Positions 47,060 to 59,276 of a DNA stretch of 64,000 nucleotides are shown here, piece by piece. Every line of letters starts with the position of its first letter. Positions within the stretch are counted from its first letter, which is position 1. A model generated the notes under the pieces. The model was not told the DNA's origin. It was given only the letters and a program-made list of their open reading frames with translations, and made no database searches. Both the position numbers and the translations under genes were made by a program. The DNA is from Sapria himalayana (lineage: Eukaryota > Streptophyta > Magnoliopsida > Malpighiales > Rafflesiaceae), in NCBI GenBank assembly GCA_029783825.1, contig JAREIK010010296.1:59022-123021 (forward strand). The letters are read 5' to 3'.

Positions 47060-47945
47060 GCTGTATGATAATCAACTTTAATTTGTTTTAGTTCATGTCT
47101 ATAATTTTTCTTTTTATATATATGTAAATATGTTTTTGTGTCTCTGAATTTTTTGGGTAGAGTTTTAGCCTATTATAGGAATGTAAAAGTCTATTTTCAG
47201 CAGGGGCATCGATGACAACGATGGCAGTGATGACAACAATGCCAGTGGTAAAAGTAGAAGTGGTGGCAGTAGCGGTCGCAGTGGCAGCATCAGCGGCCGT
47301 GGCGGCATCAGTGGCTGCACTGGCAGCATCGGTCACAACGGCAATGACAGTAGTAGTGGCTGCGGTAACACTGGCAGTAGCGGTAGCAGCAGTGGCATTG
47401 GTAGTCACAGTGGTAGGACAGTGGCAGCAGTGGCAGGAGTGGCAGTAGTAGCGGGAGGACCAGCAACAATAACAAATGCGGTATATACGTACGTATAAAG
47501 TCAATATGTACGTACATAAAATATTACAATAATTTATGTACACATATACTGAGTATATATATACTCAGTATATTTGTACACATAATACTCCAATTTATAT
47601 GTACAAATACTACCGTAATATATGTATGAGTAAAATGCTAGTATATATTTACATATTTACTATAGTAATATATATTTATCAAAACATAGTTTTTTTTATT
47701 TATTTTGATTTGATTTGGTGGTTTAAATTTTGTACAGATATGGTACCATATTGTTTCCCATACGAAGCTTGTATAAGTGAAGATATATTTCAACAAACAT
47801 GGTGCACTGTGACTCGAACGGCATTTTCGCAGCGGAAAGTTGGTGATCGGAGGAGCAGATGGAGAGAAAGCAATGTCAATGCATTGATATATTATACTTT
47901 ATGCACAGTCGGTAGATACATTGATTAATAAAATGTAATATATTT
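47060..47945 (+). repeat. Copy C terminal module 1 (GGC/AGT tract, minisatellite, terminal exon)
   Basis: It starts with CTGTATGATAATCAACTTTA and GGGTAGAGTTTTAGCCTATT, shared with module 2. An acceptor-like TATTTTCAG comes next, followed by a trinucleotide-rich tract of GGC, AGT and AGC (about 47205-47475). In one frame the tract reads Gly/Ser-rich (GKSRSGGSSGRSGSISGRGG) without a stop for about 75 codons; shifted frames read Ala/Val. The palindromic minisatellite lies at 47480-47645. At 47660-47945 is the terminal exon, with acceptor TTTGTACAG, an open stretch ending GRYID and AATAAA at about 47928. Whether the Gly/Ser frame is translated is unknown. Confidence 0.65.
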
Positions 47946-48089
47946 TTTATTATTACATTGTTTTAGTTATTTAAAATATTATATTAGAATAAGTTATTAA
48001 ATGAATTTTTTTATAGTTTCTGTTTTTATAGTTTCTGTTTTTATTAAATTTACTTTATAAATATTAAATTATTTAATTAAATTTTTGTT

Positions 48090-49155
48090 GAAACTGTATG
48101 CCGATCAACTGTAATTTTTGCTTGTTCATGTATATAATAACTATTTTTATATATCACTTAATATGTTTAAATTTTCCAAATTTTTTGGGTAGAGTTTTAG
48201 GCCTATTATTGGTATGTAAAAACCTATTATCAGTAGCAGTAGCCACGACAGTGGTAGTAGCAGTGGCAGTGATGACAGTGGCGGAAATGGTGCCAGAAGC
48301 TACAGCAGCGGCGGCGGCAGCAGCAGAGGTGGCAGTGGTAGTGGTGGCATCGGCAGCGGCAGCATTGGCAGTAGTAGTAGTGATGGCAGTTGTTGTAGCG
48401 GAGGCAGTTGTTGTAGCGGAGGCAGTGGAGGCAGTGGAGGAAGTAGAGGAAGCGGCAGCAGCAGTGTCAATGGTAGTGGCAGCTACGGCAGTGGCAGCGG
48501 AAGCGGTGGCTGAGGCAGCGGCAGTGGTGGCAGTGGCGGCAGCTGCAGTAGTGGTCGCGGAAGAAACCACGGTTAGCGGTGGCTGCACCACCAGTGGCAG
48601 TAGCCCTACAGCCCGCGGTAGCACCAGTAGTAGCACAGCTAGACTGACAAGGGAGGCAGCAAAGAGTCGAGAGCAGCCGGAACGGACAACAAATGTAGTA
48701 TATACATATGTATATAGTCAGTAAATACGTAAATAAATTCTGAAGTATTTTATATACATATATCTGAGTATATATGTACTTGGTATATATGTATGCATAA
48801 TACTGCAATTTATATGTACAAATACTACAGTAATATATGTACGAGTGAAATGCTAGTATATATATATATATTTTTGCGGTAGTAATATATATTTAACAAA
48901 CAGAGTTTTTTTAATTTATTTTGATTTGATTTAGTGGTTCAAATTTATTATAGATGTGGTACTGCATTGTTCCCATTCGAAGCTTGTATAAGTAAATGTA
49001 TTTTTCAACAGACATGAAGCAATGTGGTCTAGACAGCTTTTTCACAGCAAAAAGTTGGTGATTGGAGGAGCAGGAGGAGATAAAGCAACGTAAATGCATG
49101 ATAGATTATATTTTATACGCAGTCAGTAGATACACTGATTAATAAGATGTAATAT
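48090..49155 (+). repeat. Copy C terminal module 2
   Basis: Same order as module 1: ACTGTATGCCGATCAACTGT, GGGTAGAGTTTTAGGCC, trinucleotide tract (about 48215-48690), minisatellite (about 48695-48880), terminal exon (about 48890-49155). The tract is the longest of the three. In one frame it reads as Ser/Gly (GSGSGGIGSGSIGSSSSDGS) for about 90 codons until a TGA near 48511. Blocks of GGAGGCAGTTGTTGTAGC are themselves duplicated. The terminal exon has stops where module 1 is open. Confidence 0.65.
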
Positions 49156-49289
49156 AATTATGTTATTTTTTTAGTTATTTAAAATATTATATTAGAATAA
49201 GTTATTAAATGAATTTTTTTTGTTTAATTTAAAATTTTCATTTATAGTTTCTGTTTTTATTAAATTTAATATAAAATATTAAATTATTT

Positions 49290-50250
49290 AATTAAATTTT
49301 AGTTTTAAGATATATTGGTAGGAGCGCACGGTATCGGAGGCAGTAGCGGCGGTTGCACCGGAGAAGCAAGAGTGGCGGCCACAGTGGTAGCAGTGGCTAC
49401 ACCCTAAGCAGCGACAACATCGGAAGCAGCGGGTAGCACCGGACGGTAGCAGCGACATAGGAAGTACCAGCACCACCGAAAGCTGTGGCACCAATGGCAG
49501 AGGCGGGGCAATGGCGAGTGGCGGCGGTGGTAGCAGTAGGCAGCACCAGCGGAAGCAACAGGTGCAGCATGCAGCAGCAGTAGTAGCAGCAGCAGTGGTA
49601 GCCGCAACATGCAGTGGCAGCACCACCAGCGGTGGTTGCCAGCCAACACAGTGGTCGGTGGCGGCCACGACTAGCTGTGGCAAGGAGAGTAGATTAGCGG
49701 TGGTGTCGGCAAAAGCGACAACAGTAGTTGTATTGGTAGCGACAGGGACAACGGCAGTAGTGGCAGGAGCAGCAGCGGGAGCAGCATCAATAACACCATA
49801 TGACTATATACGTATGAATAAAGTCAATATATACGTACATAAAATACTATAGTATTTTATGTACTTATTTACTGAGTATATTTGTACTCAGTTTATATGT
49901 ACACATAATACTACTATTTTTTATGTACATATACTGCAGTAATATATGTACGAATGAAATTCTAGTATATATTTACATATATACTATAGGATTATATATG
50001 TATCAAACATAACTTTTTTTTTTTAAATTTGACTAAGTGGTTTTAAATTTCTTACAGATACGATACCGCATTGTTCCTCATACATAGCTTCTATAAGTGA
50101 TGGGATTTTCACTAGACATTACGTGCCAACTCAGACAGCTTTGTCATAGTAGAAAAAATGATGATCAGAGGAGCAGATGTAGAGCAAACAACATCAATGA
50201 ATGAATATATTATACTTTAGGCATTGTCGGTAGATACATTGATGAAATAA
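49290..50250 (+). repeat. Copy C terminal module 3
   Basis: Trinucleotide tract (about 49315-49800, with GGTAGCAGT and GTAGCAGCAGCAG), minisatellite (49800-49990), terminal exon (about 50050-50250). The introductory GATCAAC...GTAGAG block of modules 1 and 2 is missing. No frame stays open across the tract. Confidence 0.6.
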
Positions 50251-50902
50251 AATTTTGTTTATTTTTTTGGTTCAATTCTATAAAATATTGAATTAGAATA
50301 AGATATTAAATGATTTTATTTTTTGTTTATTATAAAATATTTGTAGTTTCAATTTATTCAATTTGATATAAAAATATTAAATTATTTAATTAAAAATTTT
50401 TAAAATAGTTTATATACTGAAATTAATTTTGACATTAAAATAACTAGGGAAAAATAAATTGCTAAATTAGCAAGGGAAAAATCCCTTGATAATTTATCTA
50501 GGAAATTTTTGCTAGCTTATCTAGCAAGGGAAATATTAAAATTAACAATGGATTTTCGTCACTAAATTTATTTGGCTACGGACTATTTCATTCGCTAAAT
50601 TTTATAGACCAGCATTTTAGCTAGGGAATCATTCGTCATTATTTTCATTTTAGCGATGGAAAATCCATTTATCTTGCTAATTTAGCTAGGGAATTTGTCT
50701 TTTTAGCAAGGGATTTTTTTGTCGCTAACATTTTAGCTAGGGACACTTTGTGTCCCTAAATTTTAGCAAGAAGTACTTTATAAAGGGAACCGATCCATCG
50801 GTAATCTGTCATTACTAAAAATTTTCCGACCACTACTAAACATAGAAAATGCTCATTTAGCTAGGTAATTGTCCCTAGTTATATGAGATTTTTCTTGTAT
50901 TA
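50251..50902. repeat. Copy C subterminal and terminal repeats
   Basis: 50430 onward is packed with TTAGCTAGGGA / TAGCAAGGGA motifs, e.g. CATTTTAGCTAGGGACAC. The terminus is ATTTTTCTTGTATTA at 50888-50902. Beyond it lies the GATA array. 50251-50430 is A/T-rich spacer. Confidence 0.75.
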
Positions 50903-51024
50903 ATAGTTAGATAGATAGATAGACAAATAGACTGATAAACTGATAGATAGATTGACAAGTAGATAGATAGAAAAATAGAAATAGTGATATATAGATAGAA
51001 TGATAGAATGAAAAACAGATATAT
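50903..51024. repeat. (GATA)n array, left part
   Basis: GATAGATAGACAAATAGA-type repeats. The strand sense is opposite to the TCTA array at 35831-45215. Interrupted by element E. Confidence 0.9.
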
Positions 51025-52250
51025 CACTACTAAAAATTATGATAATACCGACAAAAATACCGACCAAAAAATTTGGTCAGTAATTGCTGTCCAAAACATG
51101 ACCAGTTAGCGACCATAAAATGGTATTGAAAAAAATAAATTTTCCGCACTAATTTCAGACCTAATTGCCGACCAAGGACCAACCATAATTACCGACTAAA
51201 TATTTTTGGTCTGGAATCAGTTTGTAGAGTGGTTATTAAATATATTACCGACTATTTAACGACCTTTCATTATAATTGGGTGGTATAGTATTTTTTTAAA
51301 AATTATTTATAACTTCATACTTACCGACCAATTACCGATCAATTATCGACCATATAGATAGGTCAGTAATTACTGACTAATTCACGACCTATTTAGAGAT
51401 CCGAAATGGCACATCGGATAAAAATATTTCCGACCAAATTTTTGATCAACTACTGACCATTTATTACCGACCAAATATAATTGGTCGAAAATATGGTCCA
51501 TAAATTAGGAGGGAATTAGCGAAAAATATTCCCAAAAGATTACGAACCATTTAACGACCAAAAATATATAACCATTAAAAATGGTCAGTATAGTAGTTAT
51601 CCAATATATTTATAAGGTCGTAATTACCGACAAATTACCGACCAAATTGCTGCCCGAATATATAGTTCGTTAATTACTGACATTTTTATGATCAAATACC
51701 GACCAAATGTTTTTGGTAGGAAATTGGTCAGTAAATTAGGATGAAAATAATGAATAGATATTGCCGACAAATTACCGACCATTTAACAACCAAAAACATA
51801 TTACCATTAAAATTGGTCGGTAAAGTGGACTTCCAAATACTTATAGATTTTTTCTGACCGGCCGTTTACCGACCATAATTTTGGACGGTAATTCATTGTT
51901 TTTATTTTTTGATTTAAAAATCATTTGCTAAGTCATTAAAAAATTATTGAAACTCCATAGTTCTTTCGAATCAGAGCCGACTGTAAGCACGAAATTAAAA
52001 AAAATTGATCTTTCTTCTGAATCTAGGTAAGGTTTTCTTTGTTTTTCTATTTCAAATTACTTATACACATCTCCGTTTCTCTGAATTATATATAGACAAG
52101 TGAAATTTTATTTTTCCAGTATTTTCGGGTATCAGGTTTTTTTCTCCTCCTAATTTCTTAATTTTTGCTTCAATTTCATTTAACCTAATATGATTTTGAT
52201 TCGACACAATTAATTAAACTATAATTTTTCATTTTTTAAAATTTGTTCAT
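51025..52250 (+). promoter_or_regulatory. Element E 5' subterminal repeats and leader
   Basis: 51025-51890 holds some thirty imperfect ACCGACCA / GGTCGGTA motifs. After about 51900 a less repetitive leader follows, with CTTCTGAATCTAG/GTAAGGT near 52027, a plausible first-intron donor. This places the transcript start between about 51900 and 52000 (inference). Confidence 0.6.
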
Positions 52251-54620
52251 CTACTATTTATATTTTTAGGGTTTTAGTGATTTTGATTTCAATTACATGA
52301 TGTTTGCATCCAAATAATCTTAATGGTAATAGTTTATATTTATATAATCATATGACATTATGTATAAATGTCAATAATCTAATATATATAATGATTTATG
52401 TTAAATCAAACTTTTATTTAATGTTAATCTTAAGTGTCTATTACTATATATATAAATTTTTATACATTTATATAATCGTATGATATTATGTATGAATGTC
52501 TCTACTTTAAATATAAACGTATTACATTATAAAGACACAATGATATGTTTATATAAACATATAATTTTATATATAAATATTTATACATATGTATTAATGT
52601 TTATAAATATCTATACAAAATTTACATTAACCTATCCATTTATATATTTTTTTATATAACAATTATATAATATTAAATGATTATACAATTTTGTAAATAT
52701 TTATATTACATATTTTTTTATATAAATATAAAATATTTATAATATTTATAAAAATGTGATATATATACTATATATTATTTATAAAAGTGTTACATATAAA
52801 TATAATACTATTTAAGTAACATTTATAAAATATTTTATTCACACATATTATATAGTTAGACGAGTTTAATTATATATATATGTCATTTTATATAAAAGTA
52901 TTTATAACTTTATTTATAATAAAGTAAACTATTTTTATAACTAACTATATAATAATGTATAACTATATGTATAATTCTATATAATTATATTTCTAAAAAA
53001 ATCTTATATGCATACTAATATATAACTATATATTATTATATTTTACTAAATGTATACCTATATAAATGTTAATTATAATTATATCTTTAACTACATACAT
53101 ATTTATAAATATATGTGTATAACTATATATAAATATTTGTATAAATATGTAACACTTTATATGATTAAATATAACTATATTTGTAAATATATATACATAT
53201 ATGTATTCATATAATTAAATTAAAATATTTGTTTATAACGTTGTATATATTTATGTATAACTACTTATCATTACTTATATGAATATATCTATATATAACT
53301 ATTTCTTTAATTATATATAACAATTTATAATTATATATTATATGAATAATAATATATAACTATAAATAATTGTATCTTACTATATGTATCAATAAAAGCT
53401 TTATACATATGAATATTTAAATATATAATGCACAACTTATATTTAATATATATTTGTATATATTAGTATATGAAAAAGTATTTTACTATATCTATACCTA
53501 TACATATCTACATGTATAAATATATAAAATTAAATGAACAAATATATAAACCTACATGTATAAATATATGTTTAACTATATGTGTAACTATATGTATACC
53601 AACATGTAACTATTTTATAATTACATGTATAACACCATACAACATTATGTTAAACTATATGTGTATAACTATATATAAATATATGTGTAACCAAATAAAT
53701 GTCTATATAATTATATATAACTATATTTGTAACTTTATACACATATATGTATTAATATAATTAAAGTAAAATATTTTTTTATAACGTTGTTGATATTTAT
53801 GTATAACTACTTGTATGAATATAACTATATATAAATATATGTTTAATTATATATAACTATTTATAACTATATATATTATATGTAAAATAATATATAGCCA
53901 TAAATAATTGTATCTTGCTATATCTATAATTTTAAAAGTTATATGCATAATTATATTTGAATAATAAATTTACAGCTTATATTTATTATATATTTGTATA
54001 TAGTAGTATATAAAAAAGTATTTTACTATATCTATACCTATTCATTACTATATTTATAAATATATAAAATTAAATGAACAAATATATAAACCTACATGTA
54101 TAAATATACGTTTACCTATTTTTGTAACTATATGTATAACCACATGTAACTATATTTATAATTACATATATAACAACACAACATTTTTTTAAACTATATG
54201 TGTATAACTATATATAAATATTTGTATATCTAAATAAATGTCTATATAATTATATATAACTATATTAGGAACTATATATACACATATATATTAATAAATT
54301 AGAGCAAAATAATTTTTTTATAACGTTTATATTTATGTATAACTACTTATAACTACTTGAATGAATATATCTATATATAACTATATGTTTAATAATATAT
54401 AACTATATGTTTAATAATATATAACTATTTATACCTATATATATTATGTGTAAATAATATATAACTATAAATAATTGTATCTTACGATATGCACAGTTTA
54501 AAAGTTTTATGCATAATTATTTTTAAATATTAAATTTAGCTTATATTTAATATATTTCATATATAGTAGTATATAAAAAAGTATTTTACATATCAATACA
54601 TACACATATTTAATATAAAC
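52251..54620. repeat. Element E AT-rich region with 580-bp-type repeats
   Basis: 52300-53000 has AATGTTTATATAAACATA-type sequence, resembling 33300-33800 of copy B inverted. 53000-54600 carries about three inverted units of the copy-A 580-bp repeat (AACTACTTGTATGAATATA near 53810, AACTACTTGAATGAATATA near 54350). A 96-codon frame at 53470-53760 is a by-product. Confidence 0.65.
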
Positions 54621-54634
54621 CTAATGGACATATT

Positions 54635-55800
54635 TGAAAGTCACTCATAGATAAGGACCAAATGATGATTTGGAGAGAATTTAAGGTAAATATTACTACC
54701 TAAAAATTTTAAAAATTATTCTTTTGTTCTTTATTTATTCTTTTGTTGACTGATTAAAAATTATATATTTATAATTGCAGAAAGTTTACAGGTGGACATA
54801 GTGAAAGGAGGCGGTCAAAAGTGTGTTATATAAACATACTATCAAAGATAAAGACACCATGTACGAGATCAAAGATAAATGGTTGAAGAAGAAAGATAAA
54901 GATCCGAGTGTCCTGGATCTTGTTTTCAAGGAGTGCCGGAGTAGAAGGGAAGATCCGGATTATAGGAATAGGTGTGATAAACAAAGGAGTAATTATAACC
55001 CATAATGGGCTTGGGAGGGTAGTGGCATGTCTACACACACTTGTGGATCTTGCTCTATGCGTGAGCACGAATGAGCATTGTATTATTTCTATTTATACTT
55101 TTTATGTTTATTACTTTATGAAATGTGTTCAATTATGCCTAATTTTCATTTCTCATAAAGAATATTTTTTCAATTAAATTAACGTATGTATTGTGTGTAA
55201 TTATAGACATGCAAAGAGGGTAAGAAGTCCAGTGTTCCTTGCTTATTCAGATACACGCACACAAAGGCTCATGATGATCAGACTTTCATTGATCAGAGAT
55301 CTCATGTAGCAAATGTATGTTTCATTAAAAAAATTACTTTTTTTGTTTGAATATAATTAAAATACTTTTCATACATTTTTAATAGGCTAGATATGAGGAA
55401 ATATTAGCTGCTGTGACTCAAGTGCATTCCTAGTCTACTTTAGGTTCATGTGATGGTGCAACAGGTAGTTCTCATTCATCAGCTCTACCAGTTGATACGA
55501 ATCAGATTTGGTATGCGGCTATTGATGGCAAGGAGAAGATGCCCATCAATGGTGTCGGTTTGTCGACATCATCATTCTACTCACATAGATGACCAAATTA
55601 TGATGGTGAATTTTTAGGACCAGTTTTAAATTTGTTCTCGACGAAGGAGGAATTTCAGGATGTGATGCGAAGTTTCAAAATTAGTTTTGACTGCCTTACA
55701 AAGAAGTTTCAAGGGGATTCTAGTTCAACCCTAGTGATCTACCTCGGATTGTCCGACGTAATGCTCCAGCTACAGCATCTACTCCATCACCTATAGCAAG
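54635..55800 (+). pseudogene. Element E Transposase_24-type gene remnant
   Basis: Exons on +. A small one ends MMIWREFK/GTAAAT near 54686. Exon 54781-55065 has KHTIKDKDTMYEIKDKWLKK, DPSVLDLVFKECRSRREDPD, then a stop, and WAWEGSGMSTHTCGSCSMRE; the family's THTGGS motif has cysteine for the first glycine. Exon 55206-55314 has TCKEGKKSSVPCLFRYTHTK and DQTFIDQRS (the FVDxRS signature in changed form), donor AAT/GTATGT. Exon 55386 onward has ARYEEILAAVTQVHS, a stop, then IWYAAIDGKEKMPINGVGLS and KEEFQDVMRSFK. It is clearly homologous in plan to the gene in copies A-D but diverged. Several stops: pseudogene. Confidence 0.7.
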
Positions 55801-56169
55801 ACCTGTAGCAATAACATCAGGACTAGCAGCAGCAAATATCTCTATCCCAGTACTTGACATCTCACCGTGTGGACTAGAAATGTCACAACATAAGATTTTG
55901 AAACTATGTGTGGATGATTGAGTGTATTACACACATTTTTTTTCAATACCTTAAACTTTGATTTTGGATTTCATTTTTTTATTTTTCTCTTGATGTATTT
56001 AATATATATATGCAGTATATATAGTAGTTCACTGGAGTTAATTTGATTTTTTTGTTGTGTTATCTGTATATGTTTCTACAGCAACTACATCAAACTGGAT
56101 GTTTTTTGGATTTTATTTTTTTTGTGTTTTAAGTTCTAGTTTCTGCAGAAACTACCGCAAAACTCCAAA
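55801..56169 (+). other. Element E 3' untranslated region
   Basis: T-rich sequence after the coding remnant; no gene seen. Confidence 0.4.
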
Positions 56170-56663
56170 AAATAAAATTTAGGTCGGTAATTACCGACCG
56201 AATTGTGATCAAACCGACCAAACTTTTTAAATATAAATAGTCGGTAAAATGTCACCAAATGGTCGGTAATACATTTGGAGATCAATTATCGACCAATGAT
56301 TTTAAAATATTTTAGTCAGTTTTTGGTCACAATTATTTCGGTAATTTTCGACCATTTACCGACCAAGTGCTTTAGGTCGAAAAATAGTTGGAATTTAGTT
56401 GGTAATTATTTCTCATTGAATGGTCTGTAAATGGTCGTTAATTATTGACCATTTGGGGATAATATACTGACCTAATTATTTTAGTCAGAAAATTGTCCGA
56501 AAATAGTCGATAATTGTTTGTCGGTAGAGGGTCGGTAAATGGTCGATAATTTACCGGCCGATTGATTTTTTGTTGGTAAATGGTTGGTATTTGGGTTACC
56601 GACCAAAAAACACCTAATTACCAACCAAATAATTGCTTGGTAATTCAGTGAATTTTAGTAGTG
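56170..56663. repeat. Element E right subterminal and terminal repeats
   Basis: Dense GGTCGGTAATTACCGACC-type motifs, ending TGAATTTTAGTAGTG. Confidence 0.8.
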
Positions 56664-57797
56664 GATAAATAAACATATAGATAGATAGATAGAAATATAA
56701 ATAGATAGACAGAAATATAAATAAACAGATAGATAGATAATTTGCAGGTAGATAAATTGACATACATAATGAAAGATATATAGACAGATAGATAGATAAA
56801 CAGATTCATAGATAGTCACTTTGATAGAATGACAAAGAGAATGATAGACAAATTGATAGAGAAATAAATAGATAAATAGGTACATAGATAGATATATAGA
56901 TGGATAGAACTATAGAAGAAAAGATGCATAGATGGATAGATGGTTAGATGGATAGATAGAAAGATAGATAGATGGATAGAAGGATAGATAGAAAGATGGA
57001 TAGATGGATAGAAAGAAACATGGATAAATGGATAGATGCATAGATTCATAGATGATTCGATAGATAAATAGAAAGATGGATAGTTGGATCGATGGATAAA
57101 TAGAAAGATGCTTAGATGGATAGATGGATGGATAGATGGATAGTTTGAAAGAAGGATAGATGGATAGATGGAAAAATGTATAGATGGATAGATGGATAGA
57201 TCGATAGATGGATAGGTGGATAGATGGATAGATGCATATATGAATAGTTGGATAGATAGATAGATGGATATGGATAGATAAATAGTTAGTTAAAAGGATA
57301 TATGGATAGATGGTTAGATGGATAGATGAATATATCGATAGATAGATAGTTAGATGGATAGATAGATGAATAGATAGATAGATAAATAGATAGATAGATA
57401 TATGTACAAAGAGATAGATAGATAGATCGACAGATAGAAAGACATATAAACAGATAGATATTTATATAGAAAGATAGATAAACAAGTAGATCGAAATATA
57501 ATTAGATAGATAGAGAGGTAGATAATTTGTTAGATATATAAATAGATAAAAAGAAAGAAAAAGAAGAAAGAAAGAAGATAGTAAAATGATAAATAACTAG
57601 ATAGATAACATATAGATAGATAAAAAGATAGTTAGATAGATAGATAGATAGATTGATAGATAAAAAGGTAAATAGATAGAGAGATATTTTGTTAGATAGT
57701 TAGATAGATAGATATGTAGAGAGAGAGATTGATAGATTGATAGCTAGCTAGATAGATAAATATATAAATAAATAGATTAATAGATAGAGAGAGAGAG

Positions 57798-57836
<39 letters not shown>

Positions 57837-58166
57837 TACATAGATAAATAGATTGATAGATATATATAGATAGATAGATATAGATAGATGATAGAGAAAT
57901 AGACAAGTATATCGATAGATACTTAGATAGAGAGATAGATAGATAATTAGATAGATGGAGAGATTAATAGATAGATAGTGAGATAGATAGAGATATATAG
58001 ATAGATAGATACATAAATAGATAGATCAAAATACAAAAAAATAGATAGATTGATAGATATATACACAAATTGACAGACAACAGATAGATAATTAGATATA
58101 AAGAATGATAAATAATATAATTAGATAGATAGATTTATTAATTGATAGATAGATAGATAGAGATAT

Positions 58167-58215
<49 letters not shown>

Positions 58216-59276
58216 CATATATTATATATATATATATAGAAAAATAGATAGATAGATAGATAGAAAAATAGATAGATGGATAGATAGATAAATAGATAAA
58301 CAGATTGATAAATAGATAAAAAGATAGACTAATACACAAATAGCCAGACAGATGGATAGATAGATAGACAACTAGACATATAGATAGATAGACATATCAA
58401 TAGATAGACAGATATATAGATAGAAAAACAGATATAAAGATAGATAGATATATATAAAAATAGATAAATACATTGATATATAGATAGACAGATAAATAGA
58501 AAACTCGATAGAGAGTTAGATAGATAGACATATATATATATATATCGACAGATAGATATATAGATAGATAAATACACAGATAGACAAATAGAATTATAGA
58601 CATTTAGATAAAGAGACCAATAGGCATTTACATAGATAGAGAGATCTAAAGATAAATCAATAGACAGATAGAAAGACAGATAGATAGTTAGATAGTTAGA
58701 TAGAGAGATAGACACAAAGATAGATAGATAAATAGATAGATAGAAAGATAGATAGATATATAGATAGATATACAGATAGACAGATAATAATTAGTTAGAA
58801 AGAAATAGATAGATATGTAGATAGATAGCCAACTAGATAGATAGATATATAGACGGATAGACAAATAAACAAATAGACAAATAGATATATAAATTGATAC
58901 ATATATTGATTGATAGATAGATAGATGCATAGGTAGAAAGATAAATACATTGATAAAAAGATATATTGATAGACAGACAGACAGATAGATATATAAATAA
59001 AAAGAGATAGATAGACAAATAAATAGTTAAATATATGATATATATTAAGATAAATAGACATATAGACATATGGACATATAGACATATAGATAAATAGATA
59101 GAATGACATATTGATAGATATATAGATAGAGAAATATATAGATATATAGACAACTTGATAAATAATCATATAGATAGATAAGTTGATAGATAAATAGTCA
59201 AATAGATAGATATAGATAGATAGATAAATAGATAGATATATAAATGCTTAAATACACAAATATATATATATATGTG
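56664..59276. repeat. (GATA)n array, main part
   Basis: 2.6 kb of degenerate GATA. 56920-57400 has GGATAGATGGATAGATGGATAG (12-base variant blocks), different from the plain GATA before and after. (TA)n at about 57801-57830 and 58158-58237. Frames on - reading Ser-Ile-Tyr-Leu are artefacts of the repeat. Confidence 0.92.

Larger units (their letters stand above)
45405..50902 (+). mobile_element. CACTA copy C, left-truncated, with three terminal modules
   Basis: Opposite orientation to A, B and D. It begins within exon 2 of the Transposase_24-type gene and ends at GATTTTTCTTGTATTA (50887-50902), a degenerate terminal repeat. TNP2 and the 5' terminus are missing. After the gene it carries three tandem copies of a module (GGC/AGT-rich tract, palindromic minisatellite, terminal exon with AATAAA signal) and a subterminal region. 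Not autonomous. Confidence 0.75.
51025..56663 (+). mobile_element. CACTA element E, 5.6 kb, different subfamily, non-autonomous
   Basis: Termini CACTACTAAAAATT and AATTTTAGTAGTG are complementary over about 12 bases. Both subterminal regions are full of TTACCGACCAAA / TTTGGTCGGTAA motifs, distinct from the TTAGCTAGGGA motif of copies A-D. It sits cleanly inside a GATA array. Neighbouring 3-mers are TAT and GAT, so no exact 3-base duplication remains. It carries a Transposase_24-type gene remnant and AT-rich repeats, but no TNP2. Confidence 0.88.

Noticed and set aside
48098..48724. 208-codon Ala/Val-rich frame over the trinucleotide tract, and the - strand Ala/Thr-rich frame
   Set aside because: Shifted readings of GGC/AGT triplets. 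The splice-like context, if any, favours the Gly/Ser frame, and even that is not shown to be translated.
56655..59169. Long - strand frames of the same Ser-Ile-Tyr-Leu type
   Set aside because: Complement of the GATA array; same artefact.
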